Part shown: positions 32,287-40,992 of the stretch, piece by piece
Numbering within the stretch: position 1 is the first letter of the stretch
How the letters are laid out: each line of letters begins with the position of its first letter
NCBI RefSeq assembly: GCF_001278075.1
Contig: NZ_CP011340.1
Location: 248,001 to 312,000 of the forward strand
Direction of reading: 5' to 3'
Length of the DNA stretch: 64,000 nucleotides
Source: Streptomyces pristinaespiralis
GTDB lineage: Bacteria; Actinomycetota; Actinomycetes; Streptomycetales; Streptomycetaceae
Position numbers and translations under genes: made by a program
Notes under the pieces: model-generated
The model's input: the letters and a program-made list of their open reading frames with translations, nothing else
Databases searched by the model: none
Told to the model about the DNA's origin: nothing

Positions 32287-33319
32287 GGGCCACCTCCGTG
32301 GCGCGTCGCAGCCGGTCGACCAGGGCGAGGGCCGAGCCGTCGTTCAGGACCGCGCGGGCGCCGCGCAGTGCCTGGTGCCAGTCGCCGGTGAGACGGCCGG
32401 CCACGGCGAGGGCCGCCGCGTTGAGGCAGACCGCGTCCTCGGCCGCCGGGCGGCCGCGGCCGGCGAGCAGGTCCAGGACGTCGCGGACGGGGTCGGCGCC
32501 GGGCCGCAGGTCCTCCAGGCCTCCGGGGCCGAGACCGAGCGCGGCGGGATCGAGGACGAACTCGTCCTCGCCGCCGCCTTCGTAGGTGCGCACCAGGTTG
32601 GGGGCGAAGCCGACCAGTTCGTCGGCGCCCGTGTCGTTGGTGGCCAGCCACACGGACCCGCCGGTGCGGCGGGCGGTGTGCTCGGCGGCGTGCCGCAGCC
32701 CGGGCACGAGCCGCGGGTCGGAGACGCCGGTGAGCTGGGCGTCGACCGGCATGTCGGCGAGGAACGGACCGAGGGCGTTGACGAAGCGGCCGAGCCTGCG
32801 GACGTCGAGCGGCAGCACCCCCCGGGCGAGCAGGCCCAGTTCGGCCGGGTAGACGAACATTCCGGCGAACGCGATGCCGCACCGCTCGAGCATCTCGTGG
32901 GTCTGCTCGTAGGAGGAGGCCGTCTCGATGCCCAGGCGTTCGAGCAGGTCGAGGGAGCCGAGGGCGGAGGTGTAGGCGCGGGAACCGGTCTTGACGACGC
33001 GGGTGCCCATCGCGGCGGCGGTCAGCGCGGCCGCGGTGGAGATGTTGAGGGTGCGCGGGCCTCCGCCGGTGCCGACGATGTTGACGGCGCCCTCGAACAC
33101 CGGCCGTCCGGCGCCCTGTCCGGGGCGGCGTTCGGCGAGCGAGTCGAGCAGCGCGGTCAGCGTGGTGCGGCCGGGCATCTGCGTGGACAGGGACGCGAGC
33201 AGGGCCACGCTCTCGCCCCGGCGCAGCGCGCCGTCGTGCAGGCTGTCCCAGAACGAGCGCCACTGGGGAAGGTCGACGGGCCGGTCCTGGGCGATCAGGG
33301 CGGCGACGGCGTCGTGCAT
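32279..33319 (-). CDS. Anthranilate phosphoribosyltransferase paralogue (TrpD-like) with altered acceptor site
   Basis: 346 residues. Transfers phosphoribose from PRPP to an amine or ring nitrogen. PRPP and magnesium elements are kept: GTGG (83-86), NIST (92-95) and Asp233-Glu234. The anthranilate-contacting motifs are not: KHGNR reads KTGSR (110-114) and the HPAM segment reads YPAE (Tyr157). The acceptor is therefore probably not anthranilate. This fits a nicotinate-type acceptor as proposed for kosinostatin. Preceded by the carrier gene (2-bp gap) and followed by TrpA-like. Confidence 0.9.
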   Translation of the reverse strand: MHDAVAALIAQDRPVDLPQWRSFWDSLHDGALRRGESVALLASLSTQMPGRTTLTALLDSLAERRPGQGAGRPVFEGAVNIVGTGGGPRTLNISTAAALTAAAMGTRVVKTGSRAYTSALGSLDLLERLGIETASSYEQTHEMLERCGIAFAGMFVYPAELGLLARGVLPLDVRRLGRFVNALGPFLADMPVDAQLTGVSDPRLVPGLRHAAEHTARRTGGSVWLATNDTGADELVGFAPNLVRTYEGGGEDEFVLDPAALGLGPGGLEDLRPGADPVRDVLDLLAGRGRPAAEDAVCLNAAALAVAGRLTGDWHQALRGARAVLNDGSALALVDRLRRATEVAHA

Positions 33320-33321
33320 GG

Positions 33322-33585
33322 TTAGGCGGCCTCCGCCCGGGTGCGGGAGGCGTCGGCGATGAACGCCTCGATGGCCGCCACCGACTTGAAGGACTCGGGG
33401 TCCAGGTCCACCTCGTCGGTGTTGATGTCGTACCGGTCCTCCAACCAGGCGATCACCTTGAGCAGGCCGAGGCTGTCGATGACGCCGCCCTCCAGCAGGT
33501 CGTCGTGGTCGGCCAGGTCCCGCGCGGGCATGTCGGGCAGGAACTCCTCGACGATGAACTCCTTGATGGCCTGGGCGTGGGGCAT
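33322..33585 (-). CDS. Discrete peptidyl/acyl carrier protein
   Basis: 87 residues. Phosphopantetheine site Ser38 in GGVIDSLGLLKV, an acyl-carrier four-helix pattern close to D-alanyl/PCP-type carriers. It follows the adenylation enzyme by 1 bp and precedes TrpD-like; the three are surely co-translated. Likely holds the activated acid of the heterocycle pathway while flavoenzyme and phosphoribosyl steps occur. Confidence 0.93.
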   Translation of the reverse strand: MPHAQAIKEFIVEEFLPDMPARDLADHDDLLEGGVIDSLGLLKVIAWLEDRYDINTDEVDLDPESFKSVAAIEAFIADASRTRAEAA

Positions 33586-33586
33586 G

Positions 33587-35113
33587 TCAGTTCTCCTTGG
33601 TGAAGTGGTCCTTCACGACACGGTCGCGGTCGACCTTGCCGGTGGAGGTCCGGGGCAGCGGCTCGTCGGTGAAGCGCAGGACCGAGGGGATCGCGGCTTT
33701 CGGCAGACCGCGTGCCAGATGGCCGCGCAGGGCCAGGCTGTTGAGGCCGCTGCCCGGGGTGCGGCGGGCCACGGCGTGCAGCAGCCGGCCGGCCACCTCG
33801 TCGGGCAGGGCCAGGACGGCGGCCTCGGTGACCTCGGGGTGGGCGAGCAGCACGTGCTCGACCTCCTGGACGTTGATGCGCACACCGCGGACCTTGACCT
33901 GGAAGTCGGTGCGGCCGGCCAGGGTCAGCGCGCCGTCGGCGGCGCGGTGCACCAGGTCGCCGGTGCGGTACCAGCGCCGGCCGTCGGCGCCGGCGGGGTG
34001 CGGCACGAACACCGGCCGGGCGGCGGCCGCGCCGAGGTAACCGCTCGTCTGGAACGGTGTGGTGACCCACAGCTCGCCGCTGCCGGGGCCCTCGAGGACG
34101 GTGCCGTCGTCGGTGACGACGAGGGCGCCGGCGCCGGGCAGCGGGCGGCCCAGCGGCAGCGTCGCGCCCGCCGCGGCCTGCTCGCCGGTCACCTCGTGCA
34201 CAAAGCTGTCGTTGGTCTCGGTGCAGCCGTAGATGTTGTGCAGCCGCGCGTTCGGGTACAGGCGCGGCAGTTCGGCCAGGACCGGGCCGGGCAGGGCGTC
34301 ACCGGTGGTCATCGCGTGCCGTACGGAGGGCAGGACGGTGCCGTGGTCGCGGGCGGCGTCGCTGACCAGGCGGTGGAACATGGGCACGGCCTGGACGACG
34401 TGGACGTCGTGGTGCTCGATCGTCTCCAGCAGGTGGCGGCCGCTCATGGCCTGGTCGGGGTCGACGAGGACGACACGGCCGCCGTGCGCGAGGGTGGTCC
34501 ACACGTCGAGCAGGCACAGGTCGAAGTTGAGCGGCGCGTAGTTGAGGACGTTCGTGCCCTCTTCGATGCCGAACGCGTCGGCGGCCCAGGCGGTGAAGCG
34601 GTCGACGGCGCCGCCGGCGATGGGCACGATCTTGGGCAGCCCGGTCGACCCGGAGGTGGTCAGCAGCAGGACCGGGGCCTCGGGATCGGCGGGCGTGTCG
34701 TGCGCGGCGCGGAGGTCGCCGTACGGCGTGTCGTCGCCCTGCCCCGCGTCGCCCTGCCCCGCGTCGTCCGGCCCGTCGTCCGGCCCGTCGTCCGGCCTGT
34801 CGGGCAGGGGGACGGCGCCGGCCTGCTCGTACAGCTGCTCCAGCACGTCCTTGCCGAGCGTCGCCGACGGCAGCAGCACCGGGCGGCGCTCCAGCATGCA
34901 GGCGAGGAGCAGCGCGACGGTGCCGGGCGACTTGACGGCCGGGACCCCGACGGGGCCGCGGCCGGGCGTGTCCGCGACACGGGCCCTTTCCCGCTCTGCG
35001 CGTCGCCACAGGGCGCCGTAGGTGACCTCGTCGCCGTGCCACACGAGCGCCGTCCGTTGTGGCGCACGGCGCGCATGCGCCCGGATGCCCTCGACGAGTG
35101 TGCCGCCGCCCAT
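33587..35113 (-). CDS. Discrete NRPS-type adenylation enzyme
   Basis: 508 residues. Core motifs A3 LLTTSGSTGLPKIVP, A5 NIYGCTETND, A7 WYRTGDLVHR, A8 GRTDFQVKVRGVRIN and A10 RTSTGKVDRD with the catalytic Lys. Activates a carboxylic acid and loads it on the adjacent carrier. Between A1 and A3 there is a short repeat (PDDGPDDGPDDAGQGDAGQGDD) absent from typical members. ATG 35113 has AAGGGGG upstream; the frame stays open further without homology. By analogy with the kosinostatin report, nicotinate is a candidate substrate; I cannot read specificity reliably. First gene of the eight-gene leftward operon. Confidence 0.92.
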   Translation of the reverse strand: MGGGTLVEGIRAHARRAPQRTALVWHGDEVTYGALWRRAERERARVADTPGRGPVGVPAVKSPGTVALLLACMLERRPVLLPSATLGKDVLEQLYEQAGAVPLPDRPDDGPDDGPDDAGQGDAGQGDDTPYGDLRAAHDTPADPEAPVLLLTTSGSTGLPKIVPIAGGAVDRFTAWAADAFGIEEGTNVLNYAPLNFDLCLLDVWTTLAHGGRVVLVDPDQAMSGRHLLETIEHHDVHVVQAVPMFHRLVSDAARDHGTVLPSVRHAMTTGDALPGPVLAELPRLYPNARLHNIYGCTETNDSFVHEVTGEQAAAGATLPLGRPLPGAGALVVTDDGTVLEGPGSGELWVTTPFQTSGYLGAAAARPVFVPHPAGADGRRWYRTGDLVHRAADGALTLAGRTDFQVKVRGVRINVQEVEHVLLAHPEVTEAAVLALPDEVAGRLLHAVARRTPGSGLNSLALRGHLARGLPKAAIPSVLRFTDEPLPRTSTGKVDRDRVVKDHFTKEN

Positions 35114-35177
35114 GGGCCGCGCCCCCTTCCGCTCCTCGCACTGGCGAAAACCTGTCGGCCTCGATGGTGGTTTCGCG

Positions 35178-35195
35178 CGCTGGAGGATCGCCGGA
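35178..35195 (-). promoter_or_regulatory. Weak SARP-type box K upstream of the heterocycle operon
   Basis: Minus strand TCCGGCG and TCCAGCG start 11 bp apart, 65 bp before the adenylation-enzyme ATG. They deviate from TCGAGCG at two and one positions, so this is a weaker match than the other boxes. Confidence 0.42.
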
Positions 35196-35330
35196 GCCGT
35201 GAGGCATGAGACGTGAGGCCGCGGAGGGAGCGTGAGGCATGAGAGAGACTCGGGGGTGCGAAGGCGCCTTGCAGAGGACCGCCCGTCGGCCGGGCCGTCC
35301 GTTCGCATCACGTGGTCACTGGGGGGACTG

Positions 35331-36062
35331 TTGACGACAGAGGATTCCTTGCCGATCGTCTTCGTGCACGGGACGCGCTTCAGCGCCGGGCAGTGGAGCG
35401 CGCAACTCGCCGCGCTGCGCGACGAGTTCGAGGTGGCAGCCGTCGACCTGCCCGGTCACGGGGAGCGTGCGGCCGACCCGTGGAGCCTGAGCGGTGCGAC
35501 GCGGATCATCGCGTCCGCGGTGGACGCGCTCGACCGCGGGCCGGCTCTGGTGGTCGGGCACTCGCTCGGCGGATACGCCTCGCTGGAGTTCGCACGGCGG
35601 TGTCCGCACCACGTGCGCGGGTTGGTCCTCGCCGGGGCCAGCGCCTCCACCCGCGGTCCGTGGGCAACGCCGTACCGGTGGGCCGCCAAGCTGGTCCCCC
35701 GCATACCGGTGGACCGCCTGACCCGTTGGAACGACCGGCTGCTGCGACGGCTCTACCCGCCGGAGGTGGTGGCGGCGACCATCCGCGCCGGCTACGCCTT
35801 CCACACCCTGCCGGCCGCCTGGGACGAGGTGCTGGGACGCTTCGACGCCGGCGCGATGCGTCATGTGAAGGCTCCGGTGCTGATCCTCAACGGCGAGAAG
35901 GACACCGTCTTCCGGGCCGGGGAGAGGGACTTCGCCCGCGCCCACCCGCGTGCCCGCGTCGAACTGATCCCGCGGGCACGCCATCTCGCGAACTTCGACG
36001 CTCCGGACGCCTTCACCGATGCGGTCCGCCGGTTCGCCCGGCAGCTCCTCGCCGACGGCTGA
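35331..36062 (+). CDS. Alpha/beta hydrolase
   Basis: 243 residues from TTG 35331. Nucleophile elbow GHSLGGYASLEFA with the catalytic Ser, oxyanion VFVHGTRFSAGQW, acid in LNGEKDTVF and the late His in ARHLANFDAP. Could be a thioesterase, esterase or lactonase. Start is uncertain: TTG 35331 follows GGGGGG, while GTG 35232 has GGAGGGAG but adds 33 residues without homology. Diverges from the adenylation-enzyme operon; pathway membership is unclear. Confidence 0.75.
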   Translation: MTTEDSLPIVFVHGTRFSAGQWSAQLAALRDEFEVAAVDLPGHGERAADPWSLSGATRIIASAVDALDRGPALVVGHSLGGYASLEFARRCPHHVRGLVLAGASASTRGPWATPYRWAAKLVPRIPVDRLTRWNDRLLRRLYPPEVVAATIRAGYAFHTLPAAWDEVLGRFDAGAMRHVKAPVLILNGEKDTVFRAGERDFARAHPRARVELIPRARHLANFDAPDAFTDAVRRFARQLLADG

Positions 36063-36325
36063 ACGCGCGCGCAGCGGCCCGCATCCGGGTCCGCAGACCG
36101 GGCCCGCCGCGGTCCGGGGCCCTCGGACACGTCACCGCCGGGTGGCGCCTGTCGGACGGCACCGGGCACCGTGGCCGTTCGCCGACGGCAACCCGCCGCA
36201 GTGACCGGCAACCCGGCTGCTGTCACCGGCACCCGGCCCGGCCGCCACCACGGCCAATCCTGCGGGACAGGGCGGCGAAAGGCCGGGCAGGCCGGCCGAA
36301 GGCCCCGGCCGGGGTGCGGCCGGTC

Positions 36326-36679
36326 TCAGCCCGTCGGCGGGTGCGGGTGCCGGTGGGCGTCGCGTTCCGCGGCGGCGTGCCACCACCTCGGTGGTGAGGG
36401 GCCGATGACGCGTGCGGTCGGCTGGTCGGGATGCAGGCCCAGCCGGCGCAGCGCATCGGGGTCGACACGGACGTCGAACCAGCCGCGCCGGTGGCCGTCG
36501 GGACCGATGCCGCAGAGATGGTCGACGTGGATCTCGTCGGTGGCGAAGGGCATCCAGTCGACGCCTCGCTCACGCAGTCAAGCGCGTGCGGCCGCGATCG
36601 GTTGGAGGCGACCGGGCAGGTTCTCGTAGGACGCGATGGCGATCCAGTCGGATCTGTCCGTCTGCATGACGTCCATCAT
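36326..36679 (-). pseudogene. Small hypothetical gene interrupted by an in-frame TGA
   Basis: Reading the minus strand from ATG 36679 gives 33 residues (starts MMDVMQTDRSDWIAIASYEN), then TGA at 36580-36578, then the same frame continues through LRERGVDWMPFATDEIHVDH to a stop at 36326. Without the TGA it would encode about 117 residues. A single C-to-T change of CGA would create this stop. The second part could also start at ATG 36553. I do not recognise the family. It is close to the SWIM-protein gene and probably belongs with that non-biosynthetic block. Confidence 0.6.
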
Positions 36680-36718
36680 GCCCTGCGGGCCGCTTCCCGT
36701 TCGTCGTCGCCGGCCGGG

Positions 36719-38020
36719 TCACGACTCCGGTGGGGTGTCGAGGAGTTCGCTGAGGGCGACGGCCGGGTCGGTGTCCGGGGGGCCGGCGGGCCACCACGTG
36801 CCCGAGCGGTCGCGGTAGGGGTACCAGCGGGCGTCGCGGCCCCGGCGGAGCTGGAGGCCGCGGCCGGTGAGCGTCCAGTGGTTGCCGTCGACGTCGAAGG
36901 CGGGCAGGTCGTCGTCCCAGCCCGCGGCGAGGGCGGTGCGGGCGCGGGCCGTCTCCTGTTCGGAGGGGGTCCAGGGCTGTTCGAGGACCTCCAGGCCGGC
37001 CTTACCGCCGGTGCGCCAGGCCGCGGCGGCACGGTCCAGGTCGTCGGGACGGCCGCAGGCCTCGCGCAGCCGCGCGGGGACGCGCGGGTCGGGGTGGGTG
37101 GCGACGATACGGACGGTGTCCTGCCACTCGTCGAGCGGCGGGGCGGGCGGCGTCTCGCCGAACCCGGCGATGTGGGCGAGCAGTTCACGTGCCCGGACGG
37201 CGGCGTCGGCGACGAGGCGTTCCAGCGGGTCGGCCTCGATGCCGGTGACCGGCTCGGCCGCGGAGGGCAGCGGCTCGGGCAGCGGAGGCAGGGCGGGCAG
37301 CGCGGCGGCGGGGCGTGCGTAGGCCTCGCGATTGCTGTCGTAGGCCTCCTGCTCCTGCCGGTCCTCCTGCGCGAAATCCTCTCCCCCGTCGTCCTCGCCT
37401 TCTTCGTCGTCCTCGTCGTCGGTGGCGGTCAGCGCCCGCAGCATCAGGACCGACTTCAGCTCGTCGAGCGCCTCGTGGGTGTCCCGGCCGCGGACCAGGA
37501 GCAGCAGCCAGGGGTCGGAATCGAGGAGCCAGGAGAACTGGTAGCCGAGCGCGGTGGCGTGCGGGCAGGGGTGGTCGAGCGCGTCGCAGTCGCAGTCCGC
37601 GTCCAGGTCGCCGTAGCCGGGCAGCAGCCCGAGGCGGGCGTCCTCGGCCGCTTCGAGGAGGTCCTCGGGCAGGTCACCGGCGAGCAGGGCCTCCGTGGCG
37701 TCGGGCCGGTCGGCGGTCCTCTCCCACAGCAGGTCCCAGTCGTCGTCGTCCCATGCCTTGACGGTGAGGGTGGTGGCGTGGGCGGCCTCGCCGGCGTAGA
37801 CCTCGGCGGCGACGCGTCCGGCGCTGACGGTGATGGGGCCGATGCGTCCGGTGCGGGAGAAGGCGCGGCCCTTCTTCAGGGGCTCCTCCTCCGGCCAGGT
37901 GTCCTCCAGGGCCTCGGTCCACCGGCCGGCCCACGGGGACTGGCCGCGGGTGCGGCCGCCCTTGCGGGCGGGGAAGGCGGCAAAGCCGCGGGCGCCGCTC
38001 GCCTCGTAGTCGCTCAACAC
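36719..38020 (-). CDS. SWIM zinc-finger protein
   Basis: 433 residues. SWIM motif DCDCDALDHPCPHATAL (CxC...CxH) in the N-terminal half; an acidic stretch (DDEDDEEGEDDGGEDF) in the middle. GTG 38020 is preceded by GAGGAG and overlaps the end of the SNF2 gene; TTG 38017 would also work. SWIM proteins are usually encoded next to SNF2 helicases in Streptomyces, as here, and are thought to act together on nucleic acids. Probably not part of antibiotic synthesis. Confidence 0.86.
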   Translation of the reverse strand: MLSDYEASGARGFAAFPARKGGRTRGQSPWAGRWTEALEDTWPEEEPLKKGRAFSRTGRIGPITVSAGRVAAEVYAGEAAHATTLTVKAWDDDDWDLLWERTADRPDATEALLAGDLPEDLLEAAEDARLGLLPGYGDLDADCDCDALDHPCPHATALGYQFSWLLDSDPWLLLLVRGRDTHEALDELKSVLMLRALTATDDEDDEEGEDDGGEDFAQEDRQEQEAYDSNREAYARPAAALPALPPLPEPLPSAAEPVTGIEADPLERLVADAAVRARELLAHIAGFGETPPAPPLDEWQDTVRIVATHPDPRVPARLREACGRPDDLDRAAAAWRTGGKAGLEVLEQPWTPSEQETARARTALAAGWDDDLPAFDVDGNHWTLTGRGLQLRRGRDARWYPYRDRSGTWWPAGPPDTDPAVALSELLDTPPES

Positions 38021-40824
38021 ACGCTCCTCAGTTCGACCAGGTTGGCCAGCTCGTCGTTGGTCAGTTCCGTCAGGGCGCCTTCGCCGGAGCCGAGGACGGC
38101 GTCTGCGAGGTCCTTCTTGGACTCGAGCAGGGCGGCGATGCGGTCCTCGATGGTGCCTTCGGCGATCATCTTGTGCACCTGGACGGATCTGGTCTGGCCG
38201 ATGCGGTAGGCGCGGTCGGTGGCCTGCGCCTCGACGGCCGGGTTCCACCAGCGGTCGTAGTGGACGACGTGGTCGGCGCGGGTGAGGTTGAGTCCGGTGC
38301 CGGCGGCCTTCAACGACAGCAGGAAGACGGGGACCTCGCCGTCCTGGAAGCGCTGGACGAGTTCCTCGCGGCGGGGTACGGGGGTGCCGCCGTGCAGCAG
38401 CTGGGCCCCGATGCCGCGTTCGCGCAGGTGCCGTTCGAGGAGCTTGGCCATGGCGACGTACTGGGTGAACACCAGGACGGCGCCGCCCTCCGCGGTGATG
38501 GTGTCGAGGAGTTCGTCGAGGAGTTCGAGTTTCCCCGAGCGGCCGGACAGGGCGGTGTCGTCCTGCTTGAGGAAGTGCGCGGGGTGGTTGCAGATCTGTT
38601 TGAGGCCGGTGAGGAGTTTGAGGACCAGGCCGCTGCGGGCGATGCCCTGGCTGGCGCGGATCCGGTCCATGACCTCCTGCGCGTGCTTGCGGTAGAGCGC
38701 GGACTGTTCGGCGGTGAGGGCGACGGGCCGGTCGGTCTCGGTCTTGGGCGGCAGTTCGGGTGCGATGCCGGGGTCGGACTTGCGGCGGCGCAGCAGGAAC
38801 GGCCGGACGAGTCCGGCCAGTCGGCGGGCGGTGGGCTGCTCGCCGGTGGCGTCGGCGCGTTCGGCGTCGATCGGGGCCATCCAGCGGCGGCGGAAGTGGC
38901 CGTGGCTGCCCAGCAGTCCGGGGGTGGTCCAGTCCAGGACGGCCCACAGTTCGGAGAGGCTGTTCTCGACGGGGGTGCCGGTGAGGGCGATCTTCGCGTC
39001 GGCGGGGATCAGGCGCAGGGCCTTGGCGGTGCCGGAGAGCGGGTTCTTGACGTGCTGGGCCTCGTCGGCGACGAGCATGCTCCAGCGGTGGTCGCCGAGC
39101 CGTTCCGCGTCCAGGCGCATGGTGCCGTAGGTGGTCAGGACGAAGCCGTCGTCGGCGCCTTCGAGGCTGCGGCCGGTGCCGTGGAAGCGGCGCACCGGGG
39201 TGCCGGGGGCGAACCTGCCGATCTCGCGCTGCCAGTTGCCGAGCAGGGAGGCGGGGCAGACGACGAGGGTGGGGCCGCGGGTGTCGTCGTGTTCCTGGCG
39301 CAGCAGGTGCAGGGCGATGAGCTGGATCGTCTTGCCCAGGCCCATGTCGTCGGCGAGGCAGCCGCCGAGGCCGAGGGAGGTCATGCGCTCGAGCCAGCGC
39401 AGGCCGCGCAGTTGGTAGTCGCGCAGGGTCGCGGCCAGCGCGTCGGGCTGCCGGCAGGGTTCGGTGCCGCCGTCGGGGTCGGCGAGGCGGGCGCGCAGGG
39501 CCAGCAGCCAGTCGCTGGGGGCGACGGGGACCTGTTCGGTGCCGATCCGGGTGTGGCCGGTGAGGGCGACGGCGAGGGCCTCGATGGCGGTCAGCGGTCC
39601 GAGGTCGCGTTCGCGGGCCTTGCGGGCGAGGTCGGCGCCCACCAGGGTCCAGCGGCCGCGGAGCCGGACGAGGGGGCGGCCCTCGTCGGCGACGTGGGCC
39701 GTCTCCTCCTCGGTGAGGGGTTTGCCGTCGAGGGCGAGCTGCCAGCGCAGGTCGACGGTGCCGTCGCCGCCGAGGAAGGAGCGCAGGTCGGCGGGCGGGA
39801 CACGGCCGGCGCCGACGACGGCGCGGGCGGTCAGGGAGCGGGCGGCGCCTTCGGGCCAGTGGACGTCGATGCCGTGGGCGCGCAGCCGGGCGGCGCCGGT
39901 GCCGATGAGTTCGGTGGTCTCCCGGTCGGTCAGGACCAGGGCGGACGGTACGGGCAGCAGCCGCTCAAGGGGCTCCCACACGCTCGCCGCGCGGCGCACG
40001 GCGAGGATCGTGTCGGCCTGGGCGCGCGGGCCGAGCGCGTGGTCGGCGCTGGCGAACAGCTCGCCGGCGTCGAGCGCGAGGGTGGGGTCGGCGAGGCTGT
40101 GGGCGCGCGGGACGAGGTGGAGGGCGGGCGGGCCGTCGGGGGTGTCGGCGAGATGGACGTGGAGGGACACCCGGACGCCGGAGTCGAGTCCGGCGGAGAT
40201 CTCCTCGGCCCAGGCGCGCAGTTGGGGCACGTGCTGGGGTTCGGTGGCCGAGAAAGCGGCCCGTCCGGTGGCGGCCGGGGCGGCGGCGGTGCGCGGCAGG
40301 GTGTCGGCGACGGCGTCGAGGAAGGCGCGCAGCAGCGCCTGTACGTCGCTGCCGGGTGCGGCGACGGCCTCGCCGGGAGCGGCCTGGGCGAGCTCCCGCA
40401 GGCGTACGACGTCCTCGAGGTCGAGCGGTCCGGCCCGCCAGGTGTCGTAGCCGCCGACGGAGACGCCGGGCAGCAGCCGCTCCCGGGCTGCGAGGTGCAG
40501 CCCGAGGGCGGCGGCGGCCCCCCAGAACGCGGCGGCCGGATGCACGGTGGCGCCGTCCCGGCCGTGGCGGCGGCGGGCCTCGATCAGGGCCGGCAGCGCC
40601 TCGGCGGGGGCGAGGCGCAGCACCGGGAACGTCCGCAGTGCGACGCCGCCGTCGTGCGGCACGACGAGGGACGCCTTGCCCGGCTCCCCCGCCGCCGTTT
40701 CCGGCAGCGGGGAGCCGTCCGGGTTGTAGAACACGAGGCGGCCCGTGCGCGCCGGGTCCCCCGCCTCGAAGACCACCGCGCACCGCGCCAGCAGTCCGGC
40801 CTGCTCAGGCGCCAACCACACCAT
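38014..40824 (-). CDS. SNF2-family DEAD/DEAH-like helicase
   Basis: 936 residues. An N-terminal domain of about 420 residues precedes the SNF2 ATPase: motif I DDMGLGKTIQ, motif II DEAQ in LVADEAQHVKNP, GTPVENSLSELW, then the C-terminal helicase lobe with LFTQYVAM-like strand, HGGTP, LSLKAAGTGLNLT and AYRIGQTRSVQVHKM. ATP-dependent DNA translocase, probably in repair or chromosome maintenance. Overlaps the SWIM gene by 7 bp. Confidence 0.95.
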   Translation of the reverse strand: MVWLAPEQAGLLARCAVVFEAGDPARTGRLVFYNPDGSPLPETAAGEPGKASLVVPHDGGVALRTFPVLRLAPAEALPALIEARRRHGRDGATVHPAAAFWGAAAALGLHLAARERLLPGVSVGGYDTWRAGPLDLEDVVRLRELAQAAPGEAVAAPGSDVQALLRAFLDAVADTLPRTAAAPAATGRAAFSATEPQHVPQLRAWAEEISAGLDSGVRVSLHVHLADTPDGPPALHLVPRAHSLADPTLALDAGELFASADHALGPRAQADTILAVRRAASVWEPLERLLPVPSALVLTDRETTELIGTGAARLRAHGIDVHWPEGAARSLTARAVVGAGRVPPADLRSFLGGDGTVDLRWQLALDGKPLTEEETAHVADEGRPLVRLRGRWTLVGADLARKARERDLGPLTAIEALAVALTGHTRIGTEQVPVAPSDWLLALRARLADPDGGTEPCRQPDALAATLRDYQLRGLRWLERMTSLGLGGCLADDMGLGKTIQLIALHLLRQEHDDTRGPTLVVCPASLLGNWQREIGRFAPGTPVRRFHGTGRSLEGADDGFVLTTYGTMRLDAERLGDHRWSMLVADEAQHVKNPLSGTAKALRLIPADAKIALTGTPVENSLSELWAVLDWTTPGLLGSHGHFRRRWMAPIDAERADATGEQPTARRLAGLVRPFLLRRRKSDPGIAPELPPKTETDRPVALTAEQSALYRKHAQEVMDRIRASQGIARSGLVLKLLTGLKQICNHPAHFLKQDDTALSGRSGKLELLDELLDTITAEGGAVLVFTQYVAMAKLLERHLRERGIGAQLLHGGTPVPRREELVQRFQDGEVPVFLLSLKAAGTGLNLTRADHVVHYDRWWNPAVEAQATDRAYRIGQTRSVQVHKMIAEGTIEDRIAALLESKKDLADAVLGSGEGALTELTNDELANLVELRSVC

Positions 40825-40857
40825 GCGTCCCGCTCTCTCTTGCGTGCTGTTCTCTTG

Positions 40858-40985
40858 TGCCGCGTCGTGCCGGTACCGCGTCGTGCTGGTACCGCGTCGT
40901 GCTCGTGGTGCGGGACCGCGTTCCGCTCGTGGTGCGTGGTGCCGGTACCGCGTCGTCCGTGGCCGTGCCGTGTCGTGCGTGTGTG
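40858..40985. repeat. Imperfect short tandem repeats upstream of the helicase
   Basis: The unit GGTACCGCGTCGTG occurs twice directly adjacent (16-bp period) and again near 40948, with degenerate versions (GGGACCGCG, GTGCCGTGTCGTG) around. Lies between the divergent-end region of the helicase start and the end of the ABC permease gene. Confidence 0.6.
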
Positions 40986-40992
40986 CCGGTGA

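Noticed and set aside
28305..33319. Housekeeping tryptophan operon
   Set aside because: TrpB, TrpC and TrpE are missing, the TrpD acceptor site is altered and the genes are fused into an adenylation/carrier operon.
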